From the NCBI GenBank assembly GCA_026770585.1, contig MU646482.1:110218-121752 (forward strand): DNA of 11,535 nucleotides. Direction: 5' to 3'. The notes below the pieces were generated by a model that made no database searches, was not told the origin of the DNA, and was given only the letters and a program-made list of their open reading frames with translations. The translations under genes and the position numbers were made by a program. This document shows, in pieces, positions 1 through 5,905 of the stretch. The stretch comes from Baffinella frigidus. Its lineage: Eukaryota > Cryptophyceae > Cryptomonadales > Baffinellaceae. Positions within the stretch are counted from its first letter, which is position 1, and each line of letters opens with the position of its first letter.

Positions 1-60
1 AACCCCAACCCCAACCCCCAACCCCTAAACCCTAAACCCCAAACCCCAAACAAACAGCAG

Positions 61-162
61 CCGCACCCCCCCCCCTCGGTTCCGCCGGACTGGTCGCTGC
101 AAGTCTGCCCGATCTGCTGCGCCACGTGCTCCAACGCCGTCATCCTCGACGCCCGCGCCCCG
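61..162 (+). CDS. Candidate exon 1: N-terminal part of a RING/U-box-like domain
   Basis: This is a 34-codon open stretch, preceded by CAGCAG (acceptor at 57 or 60) and followed by GTGTCC, so it is a phase 0-0 exon. It reads a Pro-rich start, then VPPDWSLQVCPIC, CATCSNAV and ILDARAP. The CPIC motif followed by a hydrophobic strand and a Pro fits the opening of RING and U-box E3 ligase domains, where CPI(C/T) begins the fold and a conserved Pro precedes the central helix. The domain would continue in the exons at 1407 and 1878. No start codon is visible, so the true N-terminus probably lies upstream of the window. Damaged copies of this exon lie downstream (379-757, about 882-912). The frame containing CPIC is chosen over the overlapping LSLSLS frames because its composition is protein-like and its junctions match the other exons. 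The domain call is inference from motif spacing. Confidence 0.6.
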
Positions 163-205
163 GTGTCCCTCTCTCTCTCTCTCTGTCTCTCTCTGTCTCT
201 CTCTC

Positions 206-237
<32 letters not shown>

Positions 238-360
238 GCTCTCGCTCTCTCTCTCGCTCTCTCTCTCTCCCTCCCTATTTCTCTCTCTCGCTTTCTCTAC
301 TTATCCCCTGGGAGCATTCTCAACTTGTGCCCCGGTCTCTATTTCTCCCGGGAGCATGCC
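163..360 (+). repeat. CT-rich microsatellite in intron 1
   Basis: From about 169 to 297 the strand is almost purely (CT)n with interruptions TGTCT and CGCT, followed by a unique tail. It starts directly after the exon 1 donor and could serve as a polypyrimidine tract. The Ser-Leu reading frames through it are products of the dinucleotide repeat and not genes. Confidence 0.85.
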
Positions 361-378
361 TAACTTGGGTCGGGTTGC

Positions 379-411
379 TCCAACGCCGTCATCCTCGCCG
401 CCCGCGCCCCA
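379..411 (+). pseudogene. Relic of exon 1 (3' part)
   Basis: These 11 codons read SNAVILAARAP and are followed by GTGTCC, almost the same as the end of exon 1 including its donor. One Asp is replaced by Ala. The CPIC half is missing and no acceptor in phase precedes it, so it reads as a decayed local copy. Confidence 0.7.
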
Positions 412-427
412 GTGTCCCCCCCACGCC

Positions 428-505
428 GGGTTGACCGACTATCCTCAAGTTGCCATGCTGGGTCCGCGGTACAAATCCGTTGATTTTGGAGCGGGGAATG
501 AGCCC
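428..505 (+). repeat. Dispersed intronic repeat R1, copy 1
   Basis: This stretch has GGTTGACCGA, then TCCTCAAGTTG, then CGGTACAAA and TTTTGGAGCGG in fixed order. The same order recurs at 5278-5347, 5426-5493, 5568-5643 and 5844-5905, and inverted at 1562-1622. It is therefore a dispersed repeat shared by introns far apart in this gene. Confidence 0.7.
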
Positions 506-520
506 GGGATCACCAGATTG

Positions 521-681
521 GTAGACTGAGACAGCGCTCAGGTCTGCTGCGCAGTACTGCGCCATAAGCTCCATGTCGTGTACCACCTTGTTCAGGGCGT
601 AGGGTTCAGTTTTAGGGTCTAGGGTTTCGGGTTCAAAAAATAGACTGGGACAGCGCTCAGGTCTGCTGCGCCACGTGCTCC
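521..681 (+). repeat. Duplicated TAGACTG...CAGGTCTGCTGCGC segment
   Basis: Bases about 521-558 and 641-672 share TAGACTG, GACAGCGCTCAGG and TCTGCTGCGC. The second copy runs into an exon 1 relic, the first into an unrelated tail. A short stretch of degenerate telomere-like sequence (about 597-635) lies between them. Confidence 0.55.
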
Positions 682-687
682 AACGCC

Positions 688-732
<45 letters not shown>

Positions 733-757
733 CGTCATCATCGACGCCCGCGCCCCG
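660..757 (+). pseudogene. Relic of exon 1 split by a (TC)20 run
   Basis: The left half (660-690) matches the CCATCSNAV part of exon 1. The right half (731-757) matches AVI-DARAP and ends at a GTACCC donor. Between them is an uninterrupted run of TC dinucleotides, 691-730. The codons for Ala-Val (GCCGTC) occur on both sides of the run, as if the microsatellite grew between a short duplication. The run is 40 bases, not a multiple of three, so the copy is out of frame. Confidence 0.7.
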
Positions 758-881
758 GTACCCCTCTCTCTCTCTCCCGGGAGTATGCGTACCTTTTTTT
801 TGTCTCCCGGGGGCAGTTATTTGCACCGTACATCCTGTAGATGGACGCGTTGCGAAAAGCGATTTATTCTGGGCTGGGGCT

Positions 882-912
882 AGATCTGCTGCGCGACGTG
901 CTCCAACGCCGC

Positions 913-957
<45 letters not shown>

Positions 958-960
958 CTG
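882..960 (+). pseudogene. Third relic of exon 1 followed by a CT run
   Basis: Bases 882-912 repeat GATCTGCTGCGC-ACGTGCTCC and AACGCCG from exon 1. The match ends where a CT microsatellite (about 912-952) begins. It lacks the DARAP end and a donor. This is the third exon 1 copy in which a CT tract sits at or inside the break point. Confidence 0.6.
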
Positions 961-1080
961 GGAGCTCTATCTCCTGGAGCATTCTTAAGTTGTGCCCCGG
1001 TCTCCACTTATTTGTGTGCACGTGCACCGGTCCTCCCCCCTCCCCCCTCCCTCCCCCCCACGCCCCGACGCACCCCGGTC

Positions 1081-1184
1081 TATCCCTTAAGTGACCAGTA
1101 GGCTCATACGCCCTACCGTAGGGCCCTAGGACCTGCCTAGGGCTTCCGCGGGCGATTATTCGCCCGTTGGTCACTTGAGGGATA
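1081..1184. mobile_element. Foldback (MITE-like) element with nested hairpins
   Basis: The ends 1081-1097 (TATCCCTTAAGTGACCA) and 1168-1184 are inverted repeats with one mismatch in 17. Inside are three more hairpins: GCCCTAC/GTAGGGC around one base, GCCCTAGG/CCTAGGGC around ACCTG, and CGGGCGA/TCGCCCG around four bases. It has no coding capacity, which fits a miniature inverted-repeat element or a structured RNA signal. The CCTACCGTAGG and CCTAGG cores recur at about 1963-2069, 10844-11001 and 11110-11155. Confidence 0.6.
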
Positions 1185-1406
1185 TCTCCCGGGAACGTGC
1201 TTGACGTGGGTCGGATTCAGGGGGTTGTAGGGGCCGCGTTTTTTTTTTACTGTTGGGGTGTAGAATGGAGTGCGTGTTGATACACGAATGGCTCCAAGAG
1301 AGTTTTACTTAGATAGAGTCTGTACGTTAGCCTCACGGCTAACGGACCCCCCCCCCCCCCTATTTCTAGGTGTGCCACGGCTAACGAATCCCCCCGATTT
1401 ATTCAG
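1185..1406 (+). other. Intron 1 remainder: homopolymer runs and small hairpin
   Basis: No gene seen. It holds a T run (about 1240), a run of about 14 C (about 1347-1361), a hairpin GTTAGCC/GGCTAAC at about 1328-1345, and a repeat of CACGGCTAACG. The GTTAGCC/GGCTAAC pair also occurs at the outer ends of the large palindrome near 10845 and 10999. Confidence 0.5.
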
Positions 1407-1478
1407 GTGTGCTGCTGGAAGTGTGTTCTTGAGCGGAGCGCCAACTCGATCTGCGAGTGCCCCGTGACGCACAAGCAG
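1407..1478 (+). CDS. Candidate exon 2: middle of the RING/U-box-like domain
   Basis: This is a 24-codon phase 0-0 exon between ATTCAG and GTTCTC. It reads VCCWKCVLERSANSICECPVTHKQ in two blocks: VCCWKC, a helix-like VLERSAN segment, then ECPVTHKQ. CPVT is the signature of the second half of U-box domains, where a CP(V/I)T turn replaces the last zinc-binding pair of RING fingers. The Cys-rich VCCWKC block lies where RING fingers carry their C-x-x-C pair. The canonical RING His is absent. Joined to exon 1 it gives CPIC, DARAP, CCWKC and CPVT in the expected order. A damaged copy lies at 1677-1711. Junction and frame are seen directly; the fold assignment is inferred. Confidence 0.65.
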
Positions 1479-1561
1479 GTTCTCAGCCTGCCCAGATTAC
1501 TAGCGCCCATTCTATTTGGGCTCACCAATTCGGTCAGCCCAGGCTCTTTCCAGCCCCAAAG

Positions 1562-1622
1562 GTGACGAATTTGTACCGCACACCCAGCATGTCAACTTGA
1601 GGATGGTCGGTCAATCCGGTTG
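1562..1622 (-). repeat. Dispersed intronic repeat R1, inverted copy
   Basis: Read on the - strand this gives TTGACCGACCATCCTCAAG, then CATGCTGGGT and GCGGTACAAAT, closely matching 428-490. It shows that the repeat moved or was duplicated in both orientations. Confidence 0.65.
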
Positions 1623-1676
1623 ATGCAGAGCTGGGGGGAGTTTCTGTCCCGGAACAGACCCCTTCCGGTCCAGTCA

Positions 1677-1711
1677 GAGAGCGCGGACTCGATCTGCGAG
1701 TGCACACGCAG
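1677..1711 (+). pseudogene. Relic of exon 2
   Basis: This copy reads ESADSICEC then a truncated end and GTTTTG donor, matching ERSANSICEC of exon 2. It has lost the codons of the CPVTHK segment, so a product using it would lack the U-box signature. Upstream sequence is unrelated and lacks a clear acceptor. Confidence 0.6.
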
Positions 1712-1759
1712 GTTTTGAACCTCCCCGGATGCGTTTCTGTCCATACTTTCGAGTAACCT

Positions 1760-1877
1760 GTGTGCTCTTGTGCCGTGAACCCTCAATCCTGAACCCGAAA
1801 CCGGAAACCAGAAACCCTACACCCCTCGACCAAGTTTGTCAAACCCGAAACCCTGAGCCCCGAACCCGAATGGCCAG
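1760..1877 (+). repeat. Degenerate telomere-like heptamers in intron 2
   Basis: The stretch is made of AACCCTC, AACCCGA, AACCGGA and similar heptamers, a drifted CCCTAAA pattern. It ends just before the TGGCCAG acceptor of the next exon. Confidence 0.6.
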
Positions 1878-1943
1878 GTGGACCTGCGCACAGTGACAAT
1901 CAAGAGGGTGATGCAATCCTTCCTCCGCCGCTACTTCCCCCAG
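1878..1943 (+). CDS. Candidate exon 3: C-terminal helix of the RING/U-box-like domain
   Basis: After TGGCCAG a phase-0 reading frame gives VDLRTVTIK, RVMQSFLRRYF and PQ. In U-box proteins the CPVT turn is followed by a short loop and an amphipathic helix that closes the fold; VTIKRVMQSFLRRYF is a good amphipathic helix and follows THKQ of exon 2 naturally. The 3' boundary is uncertain. CAG/GCATCT at 1943 would need a GC donor, and the frame otherwise runs nine more codons to TGA at 1968-1970, inside a foldback element at 1963-2069. The element may have replaced the original donor, or this may be a damaged copy. Peptide composition is convincing, the end is not. Confidence 0.55.
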
Positions 1944-1962
1944 GCATCTCCCTACGCCTGTA

Positions 1963-2069
1963 CCCCTTGAGTGACCATGGAGTCAAAATTGACCCCAAAG
2001 AGGTCCTAGACAGGTCCTAGGGCGTGTGACTTCACAGTTCACTTGAGGGATCACTGTTCACTTAAGGGA
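1963..2069. mobile_element. Foldback element related to 1081-1184
   Basis: CCCCTTGAGTGACC at 1963-1976 faces GTTCACTTGAGGGA (2037-2050) and GTTCACTTAAGGGAC (2055-2069), giving imperfect inverted ends like those of 1081-1184. AGGTCCTAG occurs twice inside. It lies about 20 bases after the helix exon and supplies the TGA that closes that frame. Confidence 0.5.
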
Positions 2070-2109
2070 CGACGCCTACTCGACTAAACCAGAGAACAGA
2101 ACACGCAGC

Positions 2110-2196
2110 GCGTCCTGAACCCTCAACCCTAAACACTAAACCTCAAACCATAAACCCAAACCCCCAAACCCCAAACCCCTAACCCCACACCCCCAA
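2110..2196 (+). repeat. Drifting CCCTAAA/CCCCAAA heptamers
   Basis: AACCCTA, AACCTCA, ACCCCAA and ACCCCCA units run up to the CAACAG acceptor at 2199. A similar tract precedes the intact exon at 2664, and an inverted one lies at about 2420-2470. Confidence 0.6.
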
Positions 2197-2199
2197 CAG

Positions 2200-2545
2200 G
2201 CGTACAAAAGTGCCCCAGAGCTCACCCAGGACCTCTGCGCATCCCGGGACGGGAACGTGCAGAGGTTGTGGGAGAGCTCCGGGGCGGTTGTGTGCGCCTG
2301 TTAGGAGTTCGTGTGTTAGAGCGGGTTTCACTTCTGGACACGACGAGAATGGTTGGGTTTGGCCCCCGGGGATGCGCAGAGGTCCTGGGAGAGATCAGGG
2401 GCGGCTGTGTACGCCTGTTGGGGGTGTGGGGTTAGGGGTCAGGGGTGTGGGGTTTGGGGGTTACATAGGATACGTTTCCCCCGGGGACGTGCAGAGGTTG
2501 TGGGAGAGCTCCGGGGCGGTTTTTATACGTCTGGTAGGAGTTCGT
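2200..2545. pseudogene. Relics of exon 4 in both orientations
   Basis: A + strand copy at 2200-2250 (AYKSAPELTQDLC) follows a CAACAG acceptor. It is joined head-to-head to a - strand copy at about 2251-2301. Two further - strand copies lie at about 2367-2420 and 2482-2545. All match the first 16 or so codons of the exon at 2664. A 60-base block starting AGGAGTTCGTGTG at 2303 recurs at 2536, so part of this region is a tandem duplication of about 232 bases. The inverted arms 2409-2478 and about 2600-2672 also share the heptamer tract and a TATCCTATGTAACC motif. None of the copies has a usable exon end. Confidence 0.65.
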
Positions 2546-2663
2546 GTGTTAGAGCGGGTTTCACTTCTGGCCACGAAGAGAATGGTTGGGTTTGGCCGGA
2601 AACCTTATCCTATGTAACCCCCAAACCCCAACCCCCTGACCCCAAACTTCACCCCCCCAACAG

Positions 2664-2867
2664 GCGTACAAAACCGCCCCGGAGCTCTCCCAGGACCTCT
2701 GCACGTCCCCGGGCCTCAGGAGAGGAAACAGCGCACCCTGCACCTTCCCGAACGCCCTGCCCCGCTCCCCCGGGAAAGCGGTGGGGGGGCTGGGGGGGCT
2801 GGGGGGGCTGAAGCGGGCGGGGGGGGGGCTGGAGGTGACGCCTGCGCGGAATGTGGATGCGATGAAG
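2664..2867 (+). CDS. Candidate exon 4: Gly/Leu-repeat segment, function unknown
   Basis: This is a 68-codon phase 0-0 exon between CCAACAG and GTCTCA. It starts AYKTAPELSQDLC, continues through a Pro/Arg/Ser-rich stretch, has GGL repeated three times (about residues 41-49), then ends LEVTPARNVDAMK. The first 13 residues look like a conserved helix; the Gly-Leu part is encoded by a CTGGGGGGG repeat and may vary in length. I do not recognise a family. The exon extends the reading frame downstream of the U-box-like exons. Reading past the donor would give a stop eight codons later, which supports splicing at 2867. Several damaged copies lie just upstream on both strands. Confidence 0.6.
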
Positions 2868-2920
2868 GTCTCACGCGGGGCATGATTTATTTTGTTTTTT
2901 TCTGGCAACGCGCATGCCTT

Positions 2921-3092
2921 CCACGCAAGAGTGTAGGGCTGATCTGGGAAAACAAGCCAGTCCACACGGAATTTGTAACAACTTTCCGAAATTTTGATTT
3001 TTCTGTGGGAAGAATGTCCACTTATGAACTTAAGAAATAGTAGAATTCTACTATTTCTCCTGTGGGTCACTCTGCCCTACACTCTTGCGTGG
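2921..3092. mobile_element. Foldback element with central 26-bp perfect palindrome
   Basis: The ends 2921-2939 and 3074-3092 (CCACGCAAGAGTGTAGGGC and its complement) are perfect 19-base inverted repeats. Near the centre, 3033-3058 is a perfect 26-base palindrome built on TAGAATTCTA. The interior is AT-rich, unlike the exons. This fits a non-autonomous foldback transposon in intron 4. I see no coding region in it and no clear target duplication. Confidence 0.6.
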
Positions 3093-3218
3093 TTGTCTCT
3101 TTCGTTGACGAGAATGACTCTACACTTGCACGCCACACCTTTACGGCCACGAAAACCACTGCGCGTTTGCTTTTCTGCGTGTCGTGTGATCCAGCAGTGT
3201 AGCAAGTTTCGTTGCTAG

Positions 3219-3367
3219 TCGAGATCAAAAGTAAAGACGAGATCAAAAGTAAAGTAAAGACGAGATCAAAAGTAAAGTAAAGACGAGATCAAAAGTAAAG
3301 ACGAGATCAAAAGCTGACGAGATCAAAAGTTGACGAGATCAAAAGTAAAGACGAGATCAAAAGTAAA
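3219..3367 (+). repeat. Tandem GAGATCAAAA array, eight copies
   Basis: GAGATCAAAA starts at 3221, 3239, 3262, 3285, 3303, 3319, 3335 and 3353, giving periods of 18, 23, 23, 18, 16, 16 and 18. The 23-base units differ from the 18-base ones by an extra GTAAA; the 16-base units carry AGCTGAC or AGTTGAC in place of the GTAAAGAC end. It is AT-rich and lies 15 bases before a candidate acceptor. Confidence 0.85.
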
Positions 3368-3398
3368 CGGTATCCTGCATCAGGTCGGCATGCTGCAG

Positions 3399-3431
3399 GC
3401 GCTCCGGGAGAGTCAGGAAGACAAGGCTGAG
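3399..3431 (+). CDS. Candidate exon 5: short charged segment
   Basis: After ATGCTGCAG the frame reads ALRESQEDKAE and ends at GAG/GTACCC, 11 codons in phase 0-0. An alternative acceptor at 3383 (CATCAG) would add VGMLQ in the same frame, for 16 codons. The peptide is a charged helix with no recognisable family. The opening ALR resembles ALW at the start of the last exon (11185), which also follows CTGCAG, so the two may share ancestry. Three decayed copies of the 3' end follow in the next 550 bases. It is short, and only junctions, phase and its repetition support it. Confidence 0.45.
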
Positions 3432-3573
3432 GTACCCAACCCCTAAACCTTACACCTGAAGTCTTAAACCCTGAACCCTGAACTCTGAACCCTGGACCCT
3501 ACACAACTTACCCCTCCGCTGCGGGAGAGTCAGGAGGACACGGCCGAGGTGCCCAACCCCTAACACCCCCCCA

Positions 3574-3650
3574 GCCAGTTGAGGGTTGAGGGTTGAGGGA
3601 TGAGGGTTGAGGGTCGAGGGGTGAGGGGTGAAGGTTGAGGGCTGAGGATT
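3574..3650 (-). repeat. TTGAGGG-type array (inverted heptamers)
   Basis: GAGGGTTGAGGGATGAGGGT-type units run here, the complement of a CCCTCAA heptamer. This is one of the few places where the heptamer tract points the opposite way from its neighbours. Confidence 0.6.
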
Positions 3651-3764
3651 TGGCGCATAGCGAGACCCTCATCTGTTTGTGTTGGGAAGGCCGAGGTCCC
3701 TAACCCCTAACACCCCCCCAGCCAGCGCATAGCGCCCCCAGGCCCATATGCGTGTACCTCACCC

Positions 3765-3932
3765 TTAACCCCTCGAACCCTAAACCCGAAGCCCTCAACA
3801 TTGAACCCTGAACCCTAAGCCCTAAACACTAAACACTAAACCCCAAACCCTAAACCCTAAACCCTAAACCCTAAACCCTAAACCCTAAACCCTAAACCCT
3901 AAACCCTAAACCCTAAACCCCGAACCCTACCC
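3765..3932 (+). repeat. Interstitial telomere-like array, 10 perfect CCCTAAA copies
   Basis: 3848-3917 holds ten uninterrupted CCCTAAA heptamers, flanked on both sides by variants (CCCTGAA, CCCCAAA, CACTAAA, CCCCGAA). CCCTAAA is the plant/green-alga type telomeric unit. Here it is internal, inside intron 5, and between exon relics, so it is not a chromosome end. Confidence 0.85.
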
Positions 3933-4021
3933 TAAGGCCGAGGTCCCCAACCCCTAACACACGCCCAACCAGCGCATAGCGAGACCCTCATCTGTTTCTC
4001 TAGCATATACTGATCCGCCTC

Positions 4022-4060
4022 TCCTCTGGCCCAGGACAAGTGATCACACACTGATGTGAA
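4022..4060 (+). pseudogene. Relic of exon 6 start
   Basis: GGCCCAGGACAAGTGATCAC at about 4028-4047 repeats the acceptor and first codons of exon 6 (GGGGCAGGACAAGTCG), with the middle codons lost. The preceding CTGATCCGCCTCTCCTCT also parallels CTGATTCCTCTCTTG before exon 6. Confidence 0.5.
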
Positions 4061-4182
4061 ACAATTTATTTTTATCTTTCTCAATATTAAAAAGAAAAGT
4101 CATCATGCTGATTCGGCTGTGTCTCTGGGGCAGTACACGTCAGTATATATACTGACACTGATTCCTCTCTTGTGTGGGGCAG

Positions 4183-4251
4183 GACAAGTCGCAGCAGCAC
4201 GATCACCCCCACCACGCGCGCCGCCGCCCCCACGAGTACAAACACTACGAG
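4183..4251 (+). CDS. Candidate exon 6: His-rich segment
   Basis: This is a 23-codon phase 0-0 exon between GGGGCAG and GTGCTT. It starts DKSQQHDHPHHARRRP and ends HEYKHYE, with seven His in 23 residues. It could bind metal or form a pH-sensitive linker, but no family is recognised. A second copy of its 3' two-thirds lies at 4328-4369 with the same donor. A 34-base inverted repeat (4291-4324 / 4459-4492) encloses that second copy. The phase and both junctions match the other exons. Confidence 0.55.
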
Positions 4252-4290
4252 GTGCTTTACAAACCCCTCCTCTCACGCCTGATATCAGGC

Positions 4291-4492
4291 AACTTAGGCA
4301 AGGGTGGTGGGGTTGTAGCGCTGGCACCGCCACGCGCGGCGCCGGCCCCACGAGTACACACACTACGAGGTGCTTTACAACCCCACCTCTCTTGCCCGAT
4401 CTATCCCGACCCGCTTGACATATCCATCGTCTTCTGCACTACTAGGTGCGCTACAATCCCAGCGCTGCAATCCAACCACCCTTGCCTAAGTA
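4291..4492. repeat. Inverted repeat enclosing an exon 6 relic
   Basis: 4291-4324 and 4459-4492 are inverted copies (AACTTAGGCAAGGGTGG and its complement) differing at about three positions. The loop holds 4328-4369, a copy of the RHARRRPHEYTHYE part of exon 6 with its GTGCTT donor. A third, more degenerate donor-like piece (ACTACTAGGTGCGCTAC) follows at about 4438. ACCCTTGCCTAAGT occurs once more at about 4509. Another small palindrome, GCCTGATATCAGGC, is at 4277-4290. Confidence 0.6.
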
Positions 4493-4595
4493 GCCGGATC
4501 CGTCCCAACACCCTTGCCTAAGTTGACTGATCCATCCCACCACTCCTGACGGATCCGTCAAGACGGATTCATCCAACTAGAGCGGTGTTCGCATG

Positions 4596-4754
4596 TGTCG
4601 GCCACGAAAACAATGAAACAGCAGCAAACGCTGACAGTTTCGTACCGGCACCGTGTCAACGTTTCCCATTATTTCATTGATTTGGCGTGGCCAACAGTTC
4701 TGAAACCCGCTCTATCGGCACTCGCAGGACAAGCAGCGGCGCCTTCTAGCATAC

Positions 4755-4789
<35 letters not shown>

Positions 4790-4985
4790 AACCGCGCACC
4801 CGCTGCCAAACATTCATTATGTCTGAGCTGAGGCATTCGCGCGGGGTTCAGAACTGTCTCAGCTGAGGCATTCGCGCGCGCAGAAAAAGCGGCACGGCTT
4901 TAGTACCAGCACCGTCAGCGTTTGCCATTGTTTCATTGTTTTCCGTGGCCAGCAGTTCTGATACCCGCTCTATCCGCACTTGCAG
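4596..4985. repeat. Duplicated and inverted intron 6 3' segments
   Basis: The stretch GTTTGCCATTGTTTCATT, then CGTGGCCA-CAGTTCTGA and ACCCGCTCTATC-GCACT before the acceptor, occurs in three direct copies (about 4655-4727, 4916-4985, 5053-5100). One inverted copy lies at about 4596-4640. Each direct copy leads into a copy of the exon 7 start. A tandem pair of TCTGAGCTGAGGCATTCGCG-like units lies at about 4820 and 4857, and a CT run at 4757-4786. Confidence 0.6.
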
Positions 4986-5041
4986 AACAAGCAGCACGGC
5001 TCGTGTGACGACCTCCGCAAGGTTGTGCTGGCGCCTCTCTA
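4728..5041 (+). pseudogene. Two truncated copies of the exon 7 start
   Basis: At 4728-4750, after CTCGCAG, GACAAGCAGCGGCG matches the first codons of exon 7 and then breaks into a CT run. At 4986-5041, after TTGCAG, NKQHGSCDDLRK continues to LAPL and then a TAG stop. The second copy covers the first 18 codons of exon 7 and lacks a GT donor at its end. Confidence 0.65.
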
Positions 5042-5119
5042 GGGGCCCCAAGCTTTTGCCATTGTTTCATTATTTCCCACGGCCAACATTTCTGAAATGT
5101 TTTGTATTTGGGCGAGCAG

Positions 5120-5245
5120 AACAAGCAGCACGGCTCGTGCGACGACCTTCGGAAAGTTATCCTGGCGCCTCTCGAGGAGGCGGTGGTCGAGATGGTCTCG
5201 TTTCTCACGACCGAGCAGGACGCCTTCGACACCGAGCCACTCAAG
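5120..5245 (+). CDS. Candidate exon 7: acidic helical segment
   Basis: This is a 42-codon phase 0-0 exon between GCGAGCAG and GTCGAG. It reads NKQHGSCDDLRK, VILAPLEEAVVEMVSFL, then TTEQDAFDTEPLK. The middle is a strong amphipathic helix (LAPLEEAVVEMVSFL) that could form a coiled-coil or helical-bundle contact; no family is recognised. The tail QDAFDTEP(P/L)K is repeated four more times downstream with different donors. The copy ending at 5689 has the best one (AAG/GTAACC), so the transcript might use another tail. This copy is the only one with both a good acceptor and the full body. Confidence 0.65.
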
Positions 5246-5905
5246 GTCGAGACCTACTCTGTTGGGCTGCATCAGTTGTTGGGTTGACCGAGTCTTCTCA
5301 CGTTGATGTTGTGAGTTTGCGGTACAAAGCCGTCCACTTTGGAGCGGAGAAGAGCCCGACCGAGCAGGACGCCTTCGACACTGAGCCGCCCAAGGTCGGG
5401 GCCGAATCTCTAGCTCTGTCTCACATGGGTTGGCCGATTATTCTCACGTTGATGGTGTCGGTGTGTGGTTCAAACCCGTCAACGTTGGAGCGAAAACCCA
5501 GCCAGTCGCGCGACGTCTTCGATACCGAGCCGCCCAAGGTCGGGGCCTACTCTGTTGGGCTGCATCAGTTGGGTTGACCGGTCAGGCTATTCTCAAGTTG
5601 ACGTCGTGAGTTTGCGGTACGAAGCCGTCAACTTTGGAGCGGAAAAGAACCCGACCGAGCGCGACGCCTTCGACACCGAGCCGCCCAAGGTAACCTGTTT
5701 GTCTATGTTGTTCCTGACAGTATCGGGGGAGGTCGTGTCCACTGTTTCTTGAACTTGTCCCGAAAAGTACAGTTGGTTGCGCTCGCGACGCCTTCGGCAC
5801 CGAGCCGCCCAAGGTTGAGACCTACTCTGTTGGGCTGCATCAGTTGTTGGGTTAACCGACTTTTCTCAAGTTCACGTCGTGGGTTTGCTTTACAAATTTG
5901 TGGAT
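5246..5905 (+). repeat. Tandem duplication of exon 7 tail plus intron head, five units
   Basis: The nine codons DAF-TEPPK start at 5219, 5368, 5512, 5663 and 5787, so the units are 149, 144, 151 and 124 bases. Each tail is followed by a piece of intron (often CTACTCTGTTGGGCTGCATC, then dispersed repeat R1 with CGGTACAAA and TTTGGAGCG). In later units the R1 end is fused directly to ACCGAG of the next tail, so these copies lack an acceptor. Donors differ: GTCGAG, GTCGGG, GTCGGG, GTAACC, GTTGAG. All five keep the nine-codon frame open. Confidence 0.75.

Larger units (their letters stand above)
3519..3950 (+). pseudogene. Three relics of exon 5 with their donor regions
   Basis: The first (3519-3548) reads LRESQEDTAE followed by GTGCCCAACCCC. 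The second (near 3686-3695) and third (near 3933-3942) keep only AAGGCCGAG followed by GTCCC(T/C)AACCCC. The sequence CGCATAGCGAGACCCTCATC is also repeated, at about 3652 and about 3972. The copies retain the donor but lose the 5' half step by step. Confidence 0.65.

Noticed and set aside
1-50. A chromosome end at the left edge
   Set aside because: The heptamers here are irregular (AACCCC, CCCTAAA, CCCCAAA) and similar tracts precede many internal acceptors.
126-434. Leu-Ser repeat proteins in the first kilobase
   Set aside because: They are translations of CT microsatellites in several frames; the exon-like frame (CPIC...DARAP) ends at a donor before the CT run.
389-1174. A 261-codon - strand open frame
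   Set aside because: Its length comes from Arg-Glu runs across GA repeats and crosses a foldback element; no domain-like composition.
3219-3367. A CRISPR array
   Set aside because: The units are contiguous tandem repeats of 16-23 bases without unique spacers, in eukaryote-like DNA.
4936-5577. A 213-codon + strand open frame
   Set aside because: It overlaps exon 7 in a different frame and crosses duplicated intron pieces; the NKQHGSCDD frame has matching junctions and copies.
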